This document shows positions 41,791-50,079 of a DNA stretch of 64,000 nt, one piece after another. A model generated the notes under the pieces. It did no database searches, was not told the DNA's origin, and saw nothing but the letters and a program-made list of their open reading frames with translations. Position numbers and translations under genes: made by a program. Each line of letters begins with the position of its first letter. Position 1 is the first letter of the stretch. Source of the DNA: Pseudomonadota bacterium (GTDB taxonomy: Bacteria > Pseudomonadota > Alphaproteobacteria > Sphingomonadales > Sphingomonadaceae); NCBI GenBank assembly GCA_023457895.1, contig JAEXAY010000031.1:113628-177627 (forward strand), in the 5' to 3' direction.

Positions 41791-42921
41791 TCATTCTTTG
41801 GGTTTCGGCTTTCGCCGCACGGCAGCGCGTGGCCTACGGACTGGCGCAGGTTGCGGCGCAGGAACCTCTTGCAGCGCCATACCCCGTTCCATGATCGACA
41901 TACCGAGCAAGATCCCGCCGAGCGGGATTAGCTCGATCAGCGCGCCAATGGCGAGTGCGCCCATTGTCGCGTCAGGATACATCCCAAGATAGGCGATATT
42001 CGAAACTACGGGCAGGCTTGGCAGCGGCTGGGTTTTGAGGGCGGCGATGTCGTCCAGCTCTTCGAGAAGAGCATCGGCCAGCCCGTCGAAATTTTGCGTG
42101 ATTGCATTGGCCGCGCTCGCAGGCAGACCGGCTGCGTTCCAATCCTTGCGGATCGCATCGGACACAGCCTGCATCGCTTCGACGGCAAGCGCATCATTCA
42201 CGCTGCGCATGATGCGCTGCCATTCATCCACCGCTTTGCGCACCGCGACCATCTTTGCGCGACGATCAATGTCACTATCGACCACGCGGCGAATATCAAT
42301 CAGCACACGATCAGCGCGGGCGAACGACCGCGCCAAATGCGCGCGGCTGGAAAACACAGCATCGCGCGCGGTTGAACATCCGCTCGCTATATTGGCGAGC
42401 GTGATGGCAACACGGCCAACGTCACCGCCTTCACGGCTAAATGCGCCGGTTGCCGATTCCTGTCCGCTCATGGCAGTTGCGACATCGACGCAATCGGTCA
42501 GAGCGGGAACCCTGTTCTGAATCGTCGCGGCAGCACGCCGCCGCGATTCAGTTGCCGACTTCATGTCCGATACAACGTGTTCGATGTGCGCGCGTTCGCC
42601 AGCCGGTGCGGCGAGAACCGATGCCGCCGCGCTCGCAAGCACAAGGGCGAGCGCTCCATAGGCGGCAACGAACGCAACCTTCGCCTTACGCCGTTGCTCC
42701 GGCGGAAGTGATGGAATGTGACGAAGTGCGATATAGGTGCAGACGCTAAGCCCGACCGCAATCGCAATCACAGACAGCCCCGTTTCAAACCAAGCGAGCG
42801 GCGTCATGCCGCCCGACGATGAAATGAGATCAGCAATCCATACGCCTGCCAGACAGGCGGAAATGGAGTGCATGATGACATTGGCAGACATGAGTCCGCT
42901 GATATTCGGTAGCTTTTGCAT
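41791..42921 (-). CDS. Membrane protein with helical extracytoplasmic or linker domain, unknown
   Basis: The 376-residue product starts MQKLPNISGLMSANVIMHSI. Hydrophobic helices lie near residues 14-32, 42-62 and 84-104, and a fourth near 330-350 (LAIGALIELIPLGGILLGMS). Between them is a helical domain of about 220 residues with two cysteines (LTDCVDVA and ASGCSTAR), which may be paired outside the membrane. The C-terminus is a basic Pro-rich tail. AAAGGAAA precedes the ATG at 42921. No family recognised. Confidence 0.7.
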   Translation of the reverse strand: MQKLPNISGLMSANVIMHSISACLAGVWIADLISSSGGMTPLAWFETGLSVIAIAVGLSVCTYIALRHIPSLPPEQRRKAKVAFVAAYGALALVLASAAASVLAAPAGERAHIEHVVSDMKSATESRRRAAATIQNRVPALTDCVDVATAMSGQESATGAFSREGGDVGRVAITLANIASGCSTARDAVFSSRAHLARSFARADRVLIDIRRVVDSDIDRRAKMVAVRKAVDEWQRIMRSVNDALAVEAMQAVSDAIRKDWNAAGLPASAANAITQNFDGLADALLEELDDIAALKTQPLPSLPVVSNIAYLGMYPDATMGALAIGALIELIPLGGILLGMSIMERGMALQEVPAPQPAPVRRPRAAVRRKPKPKE

Positions 42922-43081
42922 GGCGGTTTTCCTTTCCCGCCGCGTTCTGTTACCAACCAAAAAGCGAAGTGGGGGAAAGTGGAGCGAAGGCACACATTCC
43001 CGTGCCGAGCCATTTATCCAACTTGTCGGTTCTACCGACTCCGCAATAGCCTGATTACGCGATAGCGTGATCCGCAAGATG

Positions 43082-43098
43082 TCCGGTGTATTACCGGA
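43082..43098. promoter_or_regulatory. 17-bp TCCGG palindrome, second copy
   Basis: TCCGGTGTATTACCGGA has six-base arms around five bases. It shares ATGTCCGG, the 11-base arm spacing and a downstream TTGGC with the site at 39742-39758. It lies about 160 bases upstream of the minus-strand membrane-protein gene, and a common island regulator is inferred. Confidence 0.55.
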
Positions 43099-43441
43099 AA
43101 TCTTGGCAAGGGAGACGCTGCGCTCTCCCGTTGCATCCCTCACGCCGCTGGCACATTCCCAACCCCATACCGCGTGGCGGATCTGCATCGAGGCAGATCG
43201 GCGGCAGGGGCGTGAATGTGCCAGATGCAACGTGTGGCCGTTGCATCGCCAATCAGGGAGCGTTCCTGCTCCCACGACACCCCATGATGAGGGAGATGCC
43301 GCTCTCCCATCAACCCATCGGCCAACCCTGCGCGGATTGGATGCGCGCCATCGTTTCGTCGATGGATTACGAGCAGGGGCGTGCCTGCCCCATGCACCCT
43401 GCCTAGCCTGTAGATGGCTTCGTATCGGAGGCAGTTTTCCC

Positions 43442-43471
43442 TTGGCGGTTTGTGTATCCATTGGTTACACT
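43442..43471 (+). promoter_or_regulatory. Promoter with 19-bp operator palindrome for the RHH-led operon
   Basis: TTGGCG (43442-43447) and TACACT (43466-43471) are spaced by 18 bases and would start RNA close to the ATG at 43478, giving a leaderless message, which fits the absence of a ribosome site. GTGTATCCATTGGTTACAC (43452-43470) is a 19-base palindrome with eight of nine pairs matching; it covers the spacer and the -10 box. It is the likely binding site of the ribbon-helix-helix protein encoded next. Confidence 0.65.
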
Positions 43472-43477
43472 CACGTC

Positions 43478-43669
43478 ATGTCAGGGAAAGACTCCGGCTT
43501 TCGGATTCGGGTCGAGCGTGAACTCCGCGAGGAGTTCATATCCGCTTGCCGGAAACAGGATCGACCCGCCGCGCAGGTGCTCCGCGAATTTATGCGGGCA
43601 TATGTCGCGAACACCGACCAACCAAACTCAGGGCAGGAGAGGCCCGCCGCAGACTATGAACGCCGTTGA
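43478..43669 (+). CDS. Ribbon-helix-helix DNA-binding protein, first gene of the defence operon
   Basis: The 63-residue protein reads MSGKDSGFRIRVERELREEF and CRKQDRPAAQVLREFMRAYV: a beta strand with alternating basic residues followed by two helices, as in RHH antitoxins and CopG-type repressors. It overlaps the methyltransferase start by 14 bases. A 19-bp palindrome covers the promoter eight bases before its ATG, so autorepression of the operon is likely. The tail from residue 48 is polar and disordered. Confidence 0.75.
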   Translation: MSGKDSGFRIRVERELREEFISACRKQDRPAAQVLREFMRAYVANTDQPNSGQERPAADYERR

Positions 43670-46403
43670 GATCGAAGAAGCTGTTTCCGAATTGGCAGAA
43701 CGCCCATTCGACCGAGAGGCGTTTCCGTTCCAGTTTCTTGAAGCCTTCGGCAACAAGCCTGCGACGATCAAGCGCCTGCGCGACGGCCATAGCAACAACT
43801 CGGATGTTGGCGGTGTGTTGCAGCGTAACAACATTCACATCGCGGTTGCCGCACAGGGCGACGTGACGGCGAAGCTCGCTGCGCTGAAATCCAGCCCCGC
43901 GACGACGAAGGCGAAAGCGCAATTCATCCTCGCGACGGACGGCGATATGTTCGAGGCCGAGGATATTGAGTCCGGCGAAACCGTCGCTTGCACCTTCGCA
44001 GAGTTCCCCGAGCATTTCGGCTTCTTCCTGCCATTGGCAGGTATCAGCACCGTCAAGCAGGTGCGCGACAGCGCGTTCGATATTCGCGCAACCAGCCGCC
44101 TCAACCGGCTCTATGTGGAGTTGCTGAAAGACAATCCCGAATGGAGCAAGGCTGATCGCCGCCCCGACATGAATCACTTCATGGCGCGGTTGATCTTCTG
44201 CTTCTTCGCGGAGGATACCGACATCTTCAACGGCACCGGCTTGTTCACCGCGACCGTCGATCAGATGAGTGAGAAGGATGCGTCCAATACCCATGAGGTG
44301 ATCGCCGAGATATTCCGCGCGATGAACACGGCGATTGCCGACCGTGCGGGTGCAAACATCCGATCATGGGCAAATGTGTTTCCCTATGTGAATGGCGGCC
44401 TGTTCTCCGGCAGTTTGGAAGTGCCGCGTTTCAGCCGCATCGCGCGATCCTATCTCCTCCACATCGGCAGCCTGAAATGGACGCAGATCAATCCCGACAT
44501 TTTCGGGTCGATGATCCAAGCCGTCGCGGATGATGAAGAGCGCGGCGCGCTGGGGATGCACTACACCAGTCGCCCAAACATCCTGAAAGTGCTCAATCCG
44601 CTTTTTCTGGATAGTCTGCGCGAGCAGCTTGAGGAGGCCGGTGGCAATGGCCGTAAGCTCCTCAATCTTCGCAATCGTATGGCCCGCATTCGCGTGTTCG
44701 ATCCGGCTTGCGGCAGCGGCAATTTTCTCGTCATCGCCTACAAGGAAATGCGCGAGATCGAAGCCGAGGTGAATCGGCGGCGCGATGAGGAAGGTCGCGT
44801 TTCCGACATTCCGCTCACCAATTTTCGCGGGATCGAGCTGCGCGATTTTCCGGCTGAGGTCGCGCGTCTCGCGCTTATCATCGCCGAGTTTCAGTGCGAC
44901 ACGCTCTATCGTGGACAGAAATTGGCGCTTGCGGAGTTCTTGCCGCTCAACGCTGAGAACTGGATCACCTGCGGGAACGCACTCCGGCTGGACTGGCTGA
45001 GCATCTGCCCGCCGACAGGAACAGGCGTAAAGCTGGTAGGAGATGACCTGTTTCATACGCCGCTCGATCAGGCGCAGATCGACTTCGAAAATGAAGGCGG
45101 CGAAACCTACATCTGCGGCAACCCTCCGTATAAAGGGAGCCAGACGCAGACCAAGGAGCAAAAGTCCGATCTTGCCCACGTATTCGATCCGTATGGCGTG
45201 TCATCCAAGCAGATCGACTACGTAGGCGGCTGGTTTATGAAGGCCGCCGCTTACGCCCAGCATACGGTGGCCGCATCAGCGTTCGTTAGCACGAACTCCA
45301 TATGCCAAGGCCGCATTGTTCCGATCCTATGGCCCAAGATATTTGAAACGGGATCGGTCATTCACTTCGCGCATACCTCGTTCAAATGGGCCAACCTCGC
45401 CAGCCATAACGCTGGCGTTACCGTAGTGATTGTAGGGCTTTCGCGTTCCGCGCCCAGCAGGCGCTATTTGTTCGATCAGGGCGCAGATGGCCAAACGACA
45501 TTGCGCGAAGCCGACAACATTACGCCCTATTTGACCATAGGCGAGAACATCATAATCAGCGGTCAGCGCAGCAGTATCGCTGGCCTGCACGATATGTCGT
45601 TCGGTAATATGCCTATCGATGGCGGAAATCTGTTGCTTACCTCAGCCGAGGTTGATGCACTTGGCCTAACACATGAACAGCGGGAACGATTTATCCGGCG
45701 CATCTATGGAAGTGAAGAATTCATCCAAGGAAAATGCCGCTATTGTCTCTGGATACTCGACCAATTCCTGTCTGAAGCGCAGAATATCCCCTCGATAATG
45801 CAGCGCATTGAGGGCGTAAAGAACATGCGACTATCCAGCAAAGATGCTGGGACAAGAAAAATGTCGGCTCGCTCCCATCAGTTTAGAGAAATGCACGTTG
45901 GAAAATCGCACACATTGGTTGTTCCGGCAGTCTCCTCGGAAGGCCGCGATTATCTTCCTTGCGGGCTGTTGCCGTCTGATTCGGTCATCAGTAATAGAAA
46001 CTTCGGGCTTTACGATGCGGACATATGGCAGTTGGCAATTGTTGTTTCGAGAATGCACTGGGTCTGGATCGATGCTGTTTGCGGCAAGCTAGAAACGCGT
46101 TTCAACTACTCCAACACACTTGGCTGGAACACATTTCCGCTTCCGACATTGACCGACAAAAATATGGATGATCTGACCCGCTGTGCGGAGGACATCCTTT
46201 TGGCGCGGGAAGCTCATTTTCCTGCGACCATTTCCGAACTTTACGATCCAGCAAAAATGCCAACCGATTTGCGCGAGGCGCATGAGCGCAACGATGAGGT
46301 GTTGGAACGCATTTATCTTGGACGGCGGTTTCGGAACGATACCGAGCGGCTGGAAAAGCTCTTTGAGCTTTATACCAAGATGACCGCGAAGAAGGGGCGC
46401 TGA
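43656..46403 (+). CDS. MmeI-like class I DNA methyltransferase (N6-adenine type) of the candidate defence operon
   Basis: The 915-residue protein has the SAM loop DPACGSGNF at residues 349-357 and NPPY at 489-492, the signature of amino-methyltransferases acting on adenine. The order of regions (N-terminal domain, helical spacer to about 330, methyltransferase, target-recognition region, C-terminal helices) follows MmeI-type IIL enzymes. In those, the N-terminal domain carries a PD-(D/E)XK nuclease; here I find no D...ExK pattern in the shortened N-terminus, so it may only methylate. The ATG at 43656 fits the family start. Separate nuclease genes follow in the operon. Confidence 0.85.
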   Translation: MNAVEIEEAVSELAERPFDREAFPFQFLEAFGNKPATIKRLRDGHSNNSDVGGVLQRNNIHIAVAAQGDVTAKLAALKSSPATTKAKAQFILATDGDMFEAEDIESGETVACTFAEFPEHFGFFLPLAGISTVKQVRDSAFDIRATSRLNRLYVELLKDNPEWSKADRRPDMNHFMARLIFCFFAEDTDIFNGTGLFTATVDQMSEKDASNTHEVIAEIFRAMNTAIADRAGANIRSWANVFPYVNGGLFSGSLEVPRFSRIARSYLLHIGSLKWTQINPDIFGSMIQAVADDEERGALGMHYTSRPNILKVLNPLFLDSLREQLEEAGGNGRKLLNLRNRMARIRVFDPACGSGNFLVIAYKEMREIEAEVNRRRDEEGRVSDIPLTNFRGIELRDFPAEVARLALIIAEFQCDTLYRGQKLALAEFLPLNAENWITCGNALRLDWLSICPPTGTGVKLVGDDLFHTPLDQAQIDFENEGGETYICGNPPYKGSQTQTKEQKSDLAHVFDPYGVSSKQIDYVGGWFMKAAAYAQHTVAASAFVSTNSICQGRIVPILWPKIFETGSVIHFAHTSFKWANLASHNAGVTVVIVGLSRSAPSRRYLFDQGADGQTTLREADNITPYLTIGENIIISGQRSSIAGLHDMSFGNMPIDGGNLLLTSAEVDALGLTHEQRERFIRRIYGSEEFIQGKCRYCLWILDQFLSEAQNIPSIMQRIEGVKNMRLSSKDAGTRKMSARSHQFREMHVGKSHTLVVPAVSSEGRDYLPCGLLPSDSVISNRNFGLYDADIWQLAIVVSRMHWVWIDAVCGKLETRFNYSNTLGWNTFPLPTLTDKNMDDLTRCAEDILLAREAHFPATISELYDPAKMPTDLREAHERNDEVLERIYLGRRFRNDTERLEKLFELYTKMTAKKGR

Positions 46404-46404
46404 A

Positions 46405-46818
46405 ATGTTCGCCCGCGTCCCCTATGCCACGCTCAACTCGCGCCAGAAGGAAAACTACAATTTCCAGAAGGTTGCGGCGCGCTTGGCAGATTACGGCTTC
46501 AATAGCATTCGCCTGACCGACGATTGGCAGGGCGCGGACTTCATCGCCGTTCACATCGACGGCGAAACCTTTTTGAAAATTCAGCTCAAAGGCCGGTTGG
46601 TCATTGATCGAAAATATGTGGGCAAAGGCATCCACGTCGCATTTTTATATGGCGATGAACTCTATCTCTATGACCATGATAGGTTCGTCCAACATTTGGA
46701 GAATAACAGCTTGATAGGGGCTGACAGTGTTACATGGCACGAAAAGGGATTCCGTAGCTGGCCAATTCCTCCCTCTTGGGCGATCAACTATTTAGCCGAC
46801 TTCAGGATTGCCCGATGA
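46405..46818 (+). CDS. Small PD-(D/E)XK-like nuclease-fold protein
   Basis: The 137-residue product contains NFQKVAARLADYGF, then GADFIAVHID and FLKIQLKGRL. Asp45, Gln60 and Lys62 would correspond to the D...(E/Q)xK core of the PD-(D/E)XK nuclease fold, and the preceding helix has the usual position. Active sites with Gln in place of Glu are known in the superfamily. The gene starts one base after the methyltransferase stop and overlaps the helicase start (ATGA). It could supply the cleavage activity that the methyltransferase lacks. The fold call is inference from motif and layout. Confidence 0.7.
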   Translation: MFARVPYATLNSRQKENYNFQKVAARLADYGFNSIRLTDDWQGADFIAVHIDGETFLKIQLKGRLVIDRKYVGKGIHVAFLYGDELYLYDHDRFVQHLENNSLIGADSVTWHEKGFRSWPIPPSWAINYLADFRIAR

Positions 46819-48872
46819 CCAAATCCGTTCCCTCTGTTTCCGTTACCTATGCGCGCAACGGCGCGTCCACAAAGTCCAACGCGCTCGGTATGCGCGCAAT
46901 GCAGGAACGTGCGTTCGAGAAGCGGGGCGAGCCGTATCTTCTCATCAAGTCACCGCCCGCATCGGGCAAAAGCCGCGCGCTCATGTTCATAGCGCTCGAC
47001 AAGCTGGCCAATCAGGGATTGAAACAGGCGATCATCGTTGTGCCGGAAAAATCCATCGGTTCCAGCTTCGCAGACGAGCCGCTGACCCAATTCGGATTTT
47101 GGGCCGATTGGACTGTCACACCGAAATGGAATCTGTGCAACGCACCTGGCGAAGACGGCGGCAAGGTCAACAGCGTTGGCAGTTTCCTTGCCAGCGAAGA
47201 CAAGGTGCTGGTTTGCACGCACGCGACATTCCGTTTCGCAGTTGAGCGTTTCGGCGTTGAGGCGTTCGATGGCCGGTTGATCGCGGTGGACGAGTTCCAC
47301 CACGTTTCGGCCAATCCCGACAATGTGCTTGGCAAACATCTTGGCGAGTTCATTGCCCGCGACAAAGTGCATATCGTCGCGATGACCGGCAGCTATTTTC
47401 GTGGTGACGCCGAGGCTGTTCTCTCCCCGACCGACGAGTCAAAATTCGATACCGTCACCTACACCTACTACGAGCAGCTCAACGGCTACGAGTATCTCAA
47501 ACAGCTCGACATCGGCTATTTCTTCTACTCCGGTTCCTACACCGACGACATCCTTGAGGTGCTGAATCCGGCTGAGAAAACCATCATCCACATTCCGAAT
47601 GTCAATTCGCGCGAAAGCACGAAGGATAAAATCAAGGAGGTGGAACACATCATCACCGAGCTGGGTGAGTGGGAAGGTGCCGATCCCGTCACCGGCTTCC
47701 AGCTTGTGACAACGCCCGATGGCAAGAAGTTGCGTATCGCCGATCTTGTGGACGATGATCCATCGAAACGCGACCGCGTGTCCGCCGCGCTCAAAGACCC
47801 TTCTAAGAAAAACAATCGCGATCATGTGGACATCATCATCGCGCTTGGCATGGCGAAAGAAGGCTTCGATTGGATTTGGTGCGAACACGCGCTGACGGTC
47901 GGCTATCGTGCGAGCCTCACCGAGATCGTCCAGATCATCGGCCGCGCCACCCGCGACGCACCGGGCAAAACGCGCGCGCGGTTCACCAACCTGATCGCCG
48001 AACCGGACGCATCCGAGTCCGCTGTAACCGAGGCGGTCAACGACACGCTCAAAGCCATTGCCGCGAGTTTGTTGATGGAACAGGTTCTCGCGCCGCGTTT
48101 CAATTTCACACCGAAGAATCCGCAGAGCGGCCCGCAAGCGGGCTTCGACTATGGCGAAGACGGCTATCAGCCCGACAAGTGCAATGTCGGTTTCAACGAA
48201 CAGACCGGCCAGTTCCAGATCGAGATCAAGGGACTAACCGAACCAAAGAGCAAGGAAGCCGCCCGCATCTGCAAAGAGGATTTGAACGAGGTGATCGCTT
48301 CGTTCGTTCAGGATAAGCCTTCAATCGAGCGTGGCTTGTTCGATGAAGAAATGGTTCCCGAAGAGCTGACCCAGCTTCGCCTCGGCAAGATCATCAAGGA
48401 TAAGTATCCCGAACTGGATGAAGAGGATCAGGAGGCCGTGCGTCAGCACGCCATCGCCGCCCTCAATCTCACCCAGCAGGCCGCGCGCATTGCGCTTGGC
48501 GATGACAAGAAAGGCGATAGCGAGCTGAGCGCGAACACCGCGCTTATCGACGGCGTGCGGAAATTTGCGATGGACGTGCGCGAACTCGACATCGACCTGA
48601 TCGACCGCATCAATCCGTTTCAAGAAGCCTATGCGATCCTCGCGAAATCCATGAGCGAGGAAAGTCTGAAACAGGTTGCCGCCGCCATCGCCAGCAAGCG
48701 CACCAGTCTGTCGCCTGATGATGCGAAAGACCTTGCCGTGCGCGCTGCGCGCTTCATCAAGGAACGCGAGCGTCCGCCCTCGATCACATCGTCGGATGCG
48801 TGGGAGCGGCGTCTTGCCGAGGGTGCAGCCGCCTTCATGCGATTCAAGAAAGAGGGCCGCTATGACGGATGA
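46815..48872 (+). CDS. Superfamily-2 DEAD-like helicase of the candidate defence operon
   Basis: The 685-residue protein has KSPPASGKSRA with Walker A at residues 47-53, AVDEFHH with motif II at 159-162, MTGSYFRGD (motif III) and QIIGRATRD (motif VI). This is the core of SF2 helicases as in restriction subunits. The region after about residue 430 is helical, without a recognisable nuclease, and mentions of target binding would be guesswork. It overlaps both neighbours, so expression is tightly coupled. Translocation along foreign DNA is inferred from context. Confidence 0.88.
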   Translation: MTKSVPSVSVTYARNGASTKSNALGMRAMQERAFEKRGEPYLLIKSPPASGKSRALMFIALDKLANQGLKQAIIVVPEKSIGSSFADEPLTQFGFWADWTVTPKWNLCNAPGEDGGKVNSVGSFLASEDKVLVCTHATFRFAVERFGVEAFDGRLIAVDEFHHVSANPDNVLGKHLGEFIARDKVHIVAMTGSYFRGDAEAVLSPTDESKFDTVTYTYYEQLNGYEYLKQLDIGYFFYSGSYTDDILEVLNPAEKTIIHIPNVNSRESTKDKIKEVEHIITELGEWEGADPVTGFQLVTTPDGKKLRIADLVDDDPSKRDRVSAALKDPSKKNNRDHVDIIIALGMAKEGFDWIWCEHALTVGYRASLTEIVQIIGRATRDAPGKTRARFTNLIAEPDASESAVTEAVNDTLKAIAASLLMEQVLAPRFNFTPKNPQSGPQAGFDYGEDGYQPDKCNVGFNEQTGQFQIEIKGLTEPKSKEAARICKEDLNEVIASFVQDKPSIERGLFDEEMVPEELTQLRLGKIIKDKYPELDEEDQEAVRQHAIAALNLTQQAARIALGDDKKGDSELSANTALIDGVRKFAMDVRELDIDLIDRINPFQEAYAILAKSMSEESLKQVAAAIASKRTSLSPDDAKDLAVRAARFIKERERPPSITSSDAWERRLAEGAAAFMRFKKEGRYDG

Positions 48873-50079
48873 CCTCGACCTTGATGCCCTAGCTGACGCG
48901 CTCGCCGATTTCGCGCCTCCCGAGAAAAAGGTCGGGCGCGGGCCGCGCGAGGAACGCGTCATCGCTGGATTTGAAGAGATCCAGCGATTTGTCGAGAAGC
49001 ACGGTCACGCTCCGCGCCACGGCGAGAGCCGTGACATCTTCGAGCGCATCTATGCCACGCGCCTTGATCGGCTTCGCGCACAGGAAGATTGCCGGACTCT
49101 TATTGAACCGCTCGACCATCAGGGATTGCTTGCGGGAACCGAGGCCGCTTCACCCGCGCCCGATGATGACATGGACACCGACGCCCTGTTGGCTGAGCTT
49201 GAGGACGCCATCGGCACGTCCGACATTTCCGATCTTCGCCATGTCCGAACCGCCGAAGAAAAGCGCGCTGCCGAGGAAATCGCGAACCGCGAAAAGTGCG
49301 AGGACTTCGACACGTTCAAGCCTCTGTTCGAGCAGGTGCAGCGCGAGCTTGAAAGCGGGATCAGGAAATCGCGGGAATTCGAGCTGAAAGCCGAAATCCG
49401 CCCCGGCGCATGGTTCATCGTCGGCGGCCAGAAAGCCTATGTCGCCGACATGGACGAGATATTCGTCAATGCGCAGGGGCGCACGGATGCTCGCCTGCGC
49501 GTGATTTTCGACAATGGCACAGAGAGCAATATGCTCATGCGTTCATTGCAGCGGGCATTGCATAAGGACGAGGCGGGGCGACGCATCTCCGATCCCGAGG
49601 CTGGACCGTTGTTTGTGCGCGAAGAGCAGTCGCCCTTCGCTGGACGGCTTGACGATGACGATTCCGCCAGCGGCACGATCTATGTGTTGCGTAGCAAGTC
49701 CGATCATCCCGTGGTCGCCGCAAACCGCGATGTTTTGCACAAGATCGGCGTGACCGGCGGCGACGTGCAAAAGCGCATCGCCAATGCCAAATTCGATCCG
49801 ACATTCCTTATGGCCGAGGCGGAAATCGTCGCGACCTACACGCTCTACAACATCAACCGGACCAAGCTCGAAAATCTGATCCACCGCATATTCGATCCGG
49901 CGCGGCTCGACATCGAGATCAAGGATCGTTTCGGCAATCCCGTCATCCCGCGCGAATGGTTCCTCGTGCCGCGCTTTATCGTCGATGACGCCGTGGAGCG
50001 GATCAAGGACGGCACGATCACCGAATATACCTATGATCCGAAAACCGCGCGGCTGGTCCGCGAGGGAGGCGCGTTATGA
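48862..50079 (+). CDS. GIY-YIG nuclease-domain protein (T5orf172-like)
   Basis: The 405-residue protein has an acidic, helical N-terminal half. Its C-terminal domain reads GTIYVLRSKS at 271-280, KIGVTGGDVQKRIANAK at 294-310, then AEIVATYTLYNINRTKLENL and a closing IHRIF helix. That is the GIY-YIG layout of the T5orf172 group: YVL for GIY, KIGVT for YIG, the conserved Arg, and the catalytic Glu in LEN. It is likely a DNA endonuclease. The ATG at 48862 overlaps the helicase end by 11 bases, and the end overlaps the next gene. Confidence 0.82.
   Translation: MTDDLDLDALADALADFAPPEKKVGRGPREERVIAGFEEIQRFVEKHGHAPRHGESRDIFERIYATRLDRLRAQEDCRTLIEPLDHQGLLAGTEAASPAPDDDMDTDALLAELEDAIGTSDISDLRHVRTAEEKRAAEEIANREKCEDFDTFKPLFEQVQRELESGIRKSREFELKAEIRPGAWFIVGGQKAYVADMDEIFVNAQGRTDARLRVIFDNGTESNMLMRSLQRALHKDEAGRRISDPEAGPLFVREEQSPFAGRLDDDDSASGTIYVLRSKSDHPVVAANRDVLHKIGVTGGDVQKRIANAKFDPTFLMAEAEIVATYTLYNINRTKLENLIHRIFDPARLDIEIKDRFGNPVIPREWFLVPRFIVDDAVERIKDGTITEYTYDPKTARLVREGGAL

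Larger units (their letters stand above)
42922..43477. other. Structured intergenic region of 556 bases before the defence operon
   Basis: No coding sequence is convincing here. The region holds a 17-bp TCCGG palindrome (43082-43098), four small hairpins, GGGAGA/TCTCCC (43110-43129), GGGAGC/GCTCCC (43256-43273), GGGAGA/TCTCCC (43291-43308) and GGGGC/GCCCC (43376-43391), and a long interrupted stem: GTTGCAT (43130-43136) with ATGCAAC (43225-43231) and CTGGCACATTC (43148-43158) with GAATGTGCCAG (43214-43224). It could encode a structured RNA or hold transfer or regulatory sites. The promoter of the operon is at its right end. Confidence 0.55.

Noticed and set aside
43086..43406. Short plus- and minus-strand frames before the defence operon
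   Set aside because: They lack ribosome sites and family likeness and coincide with many inverted repeats, so the region is better read as non-coding.
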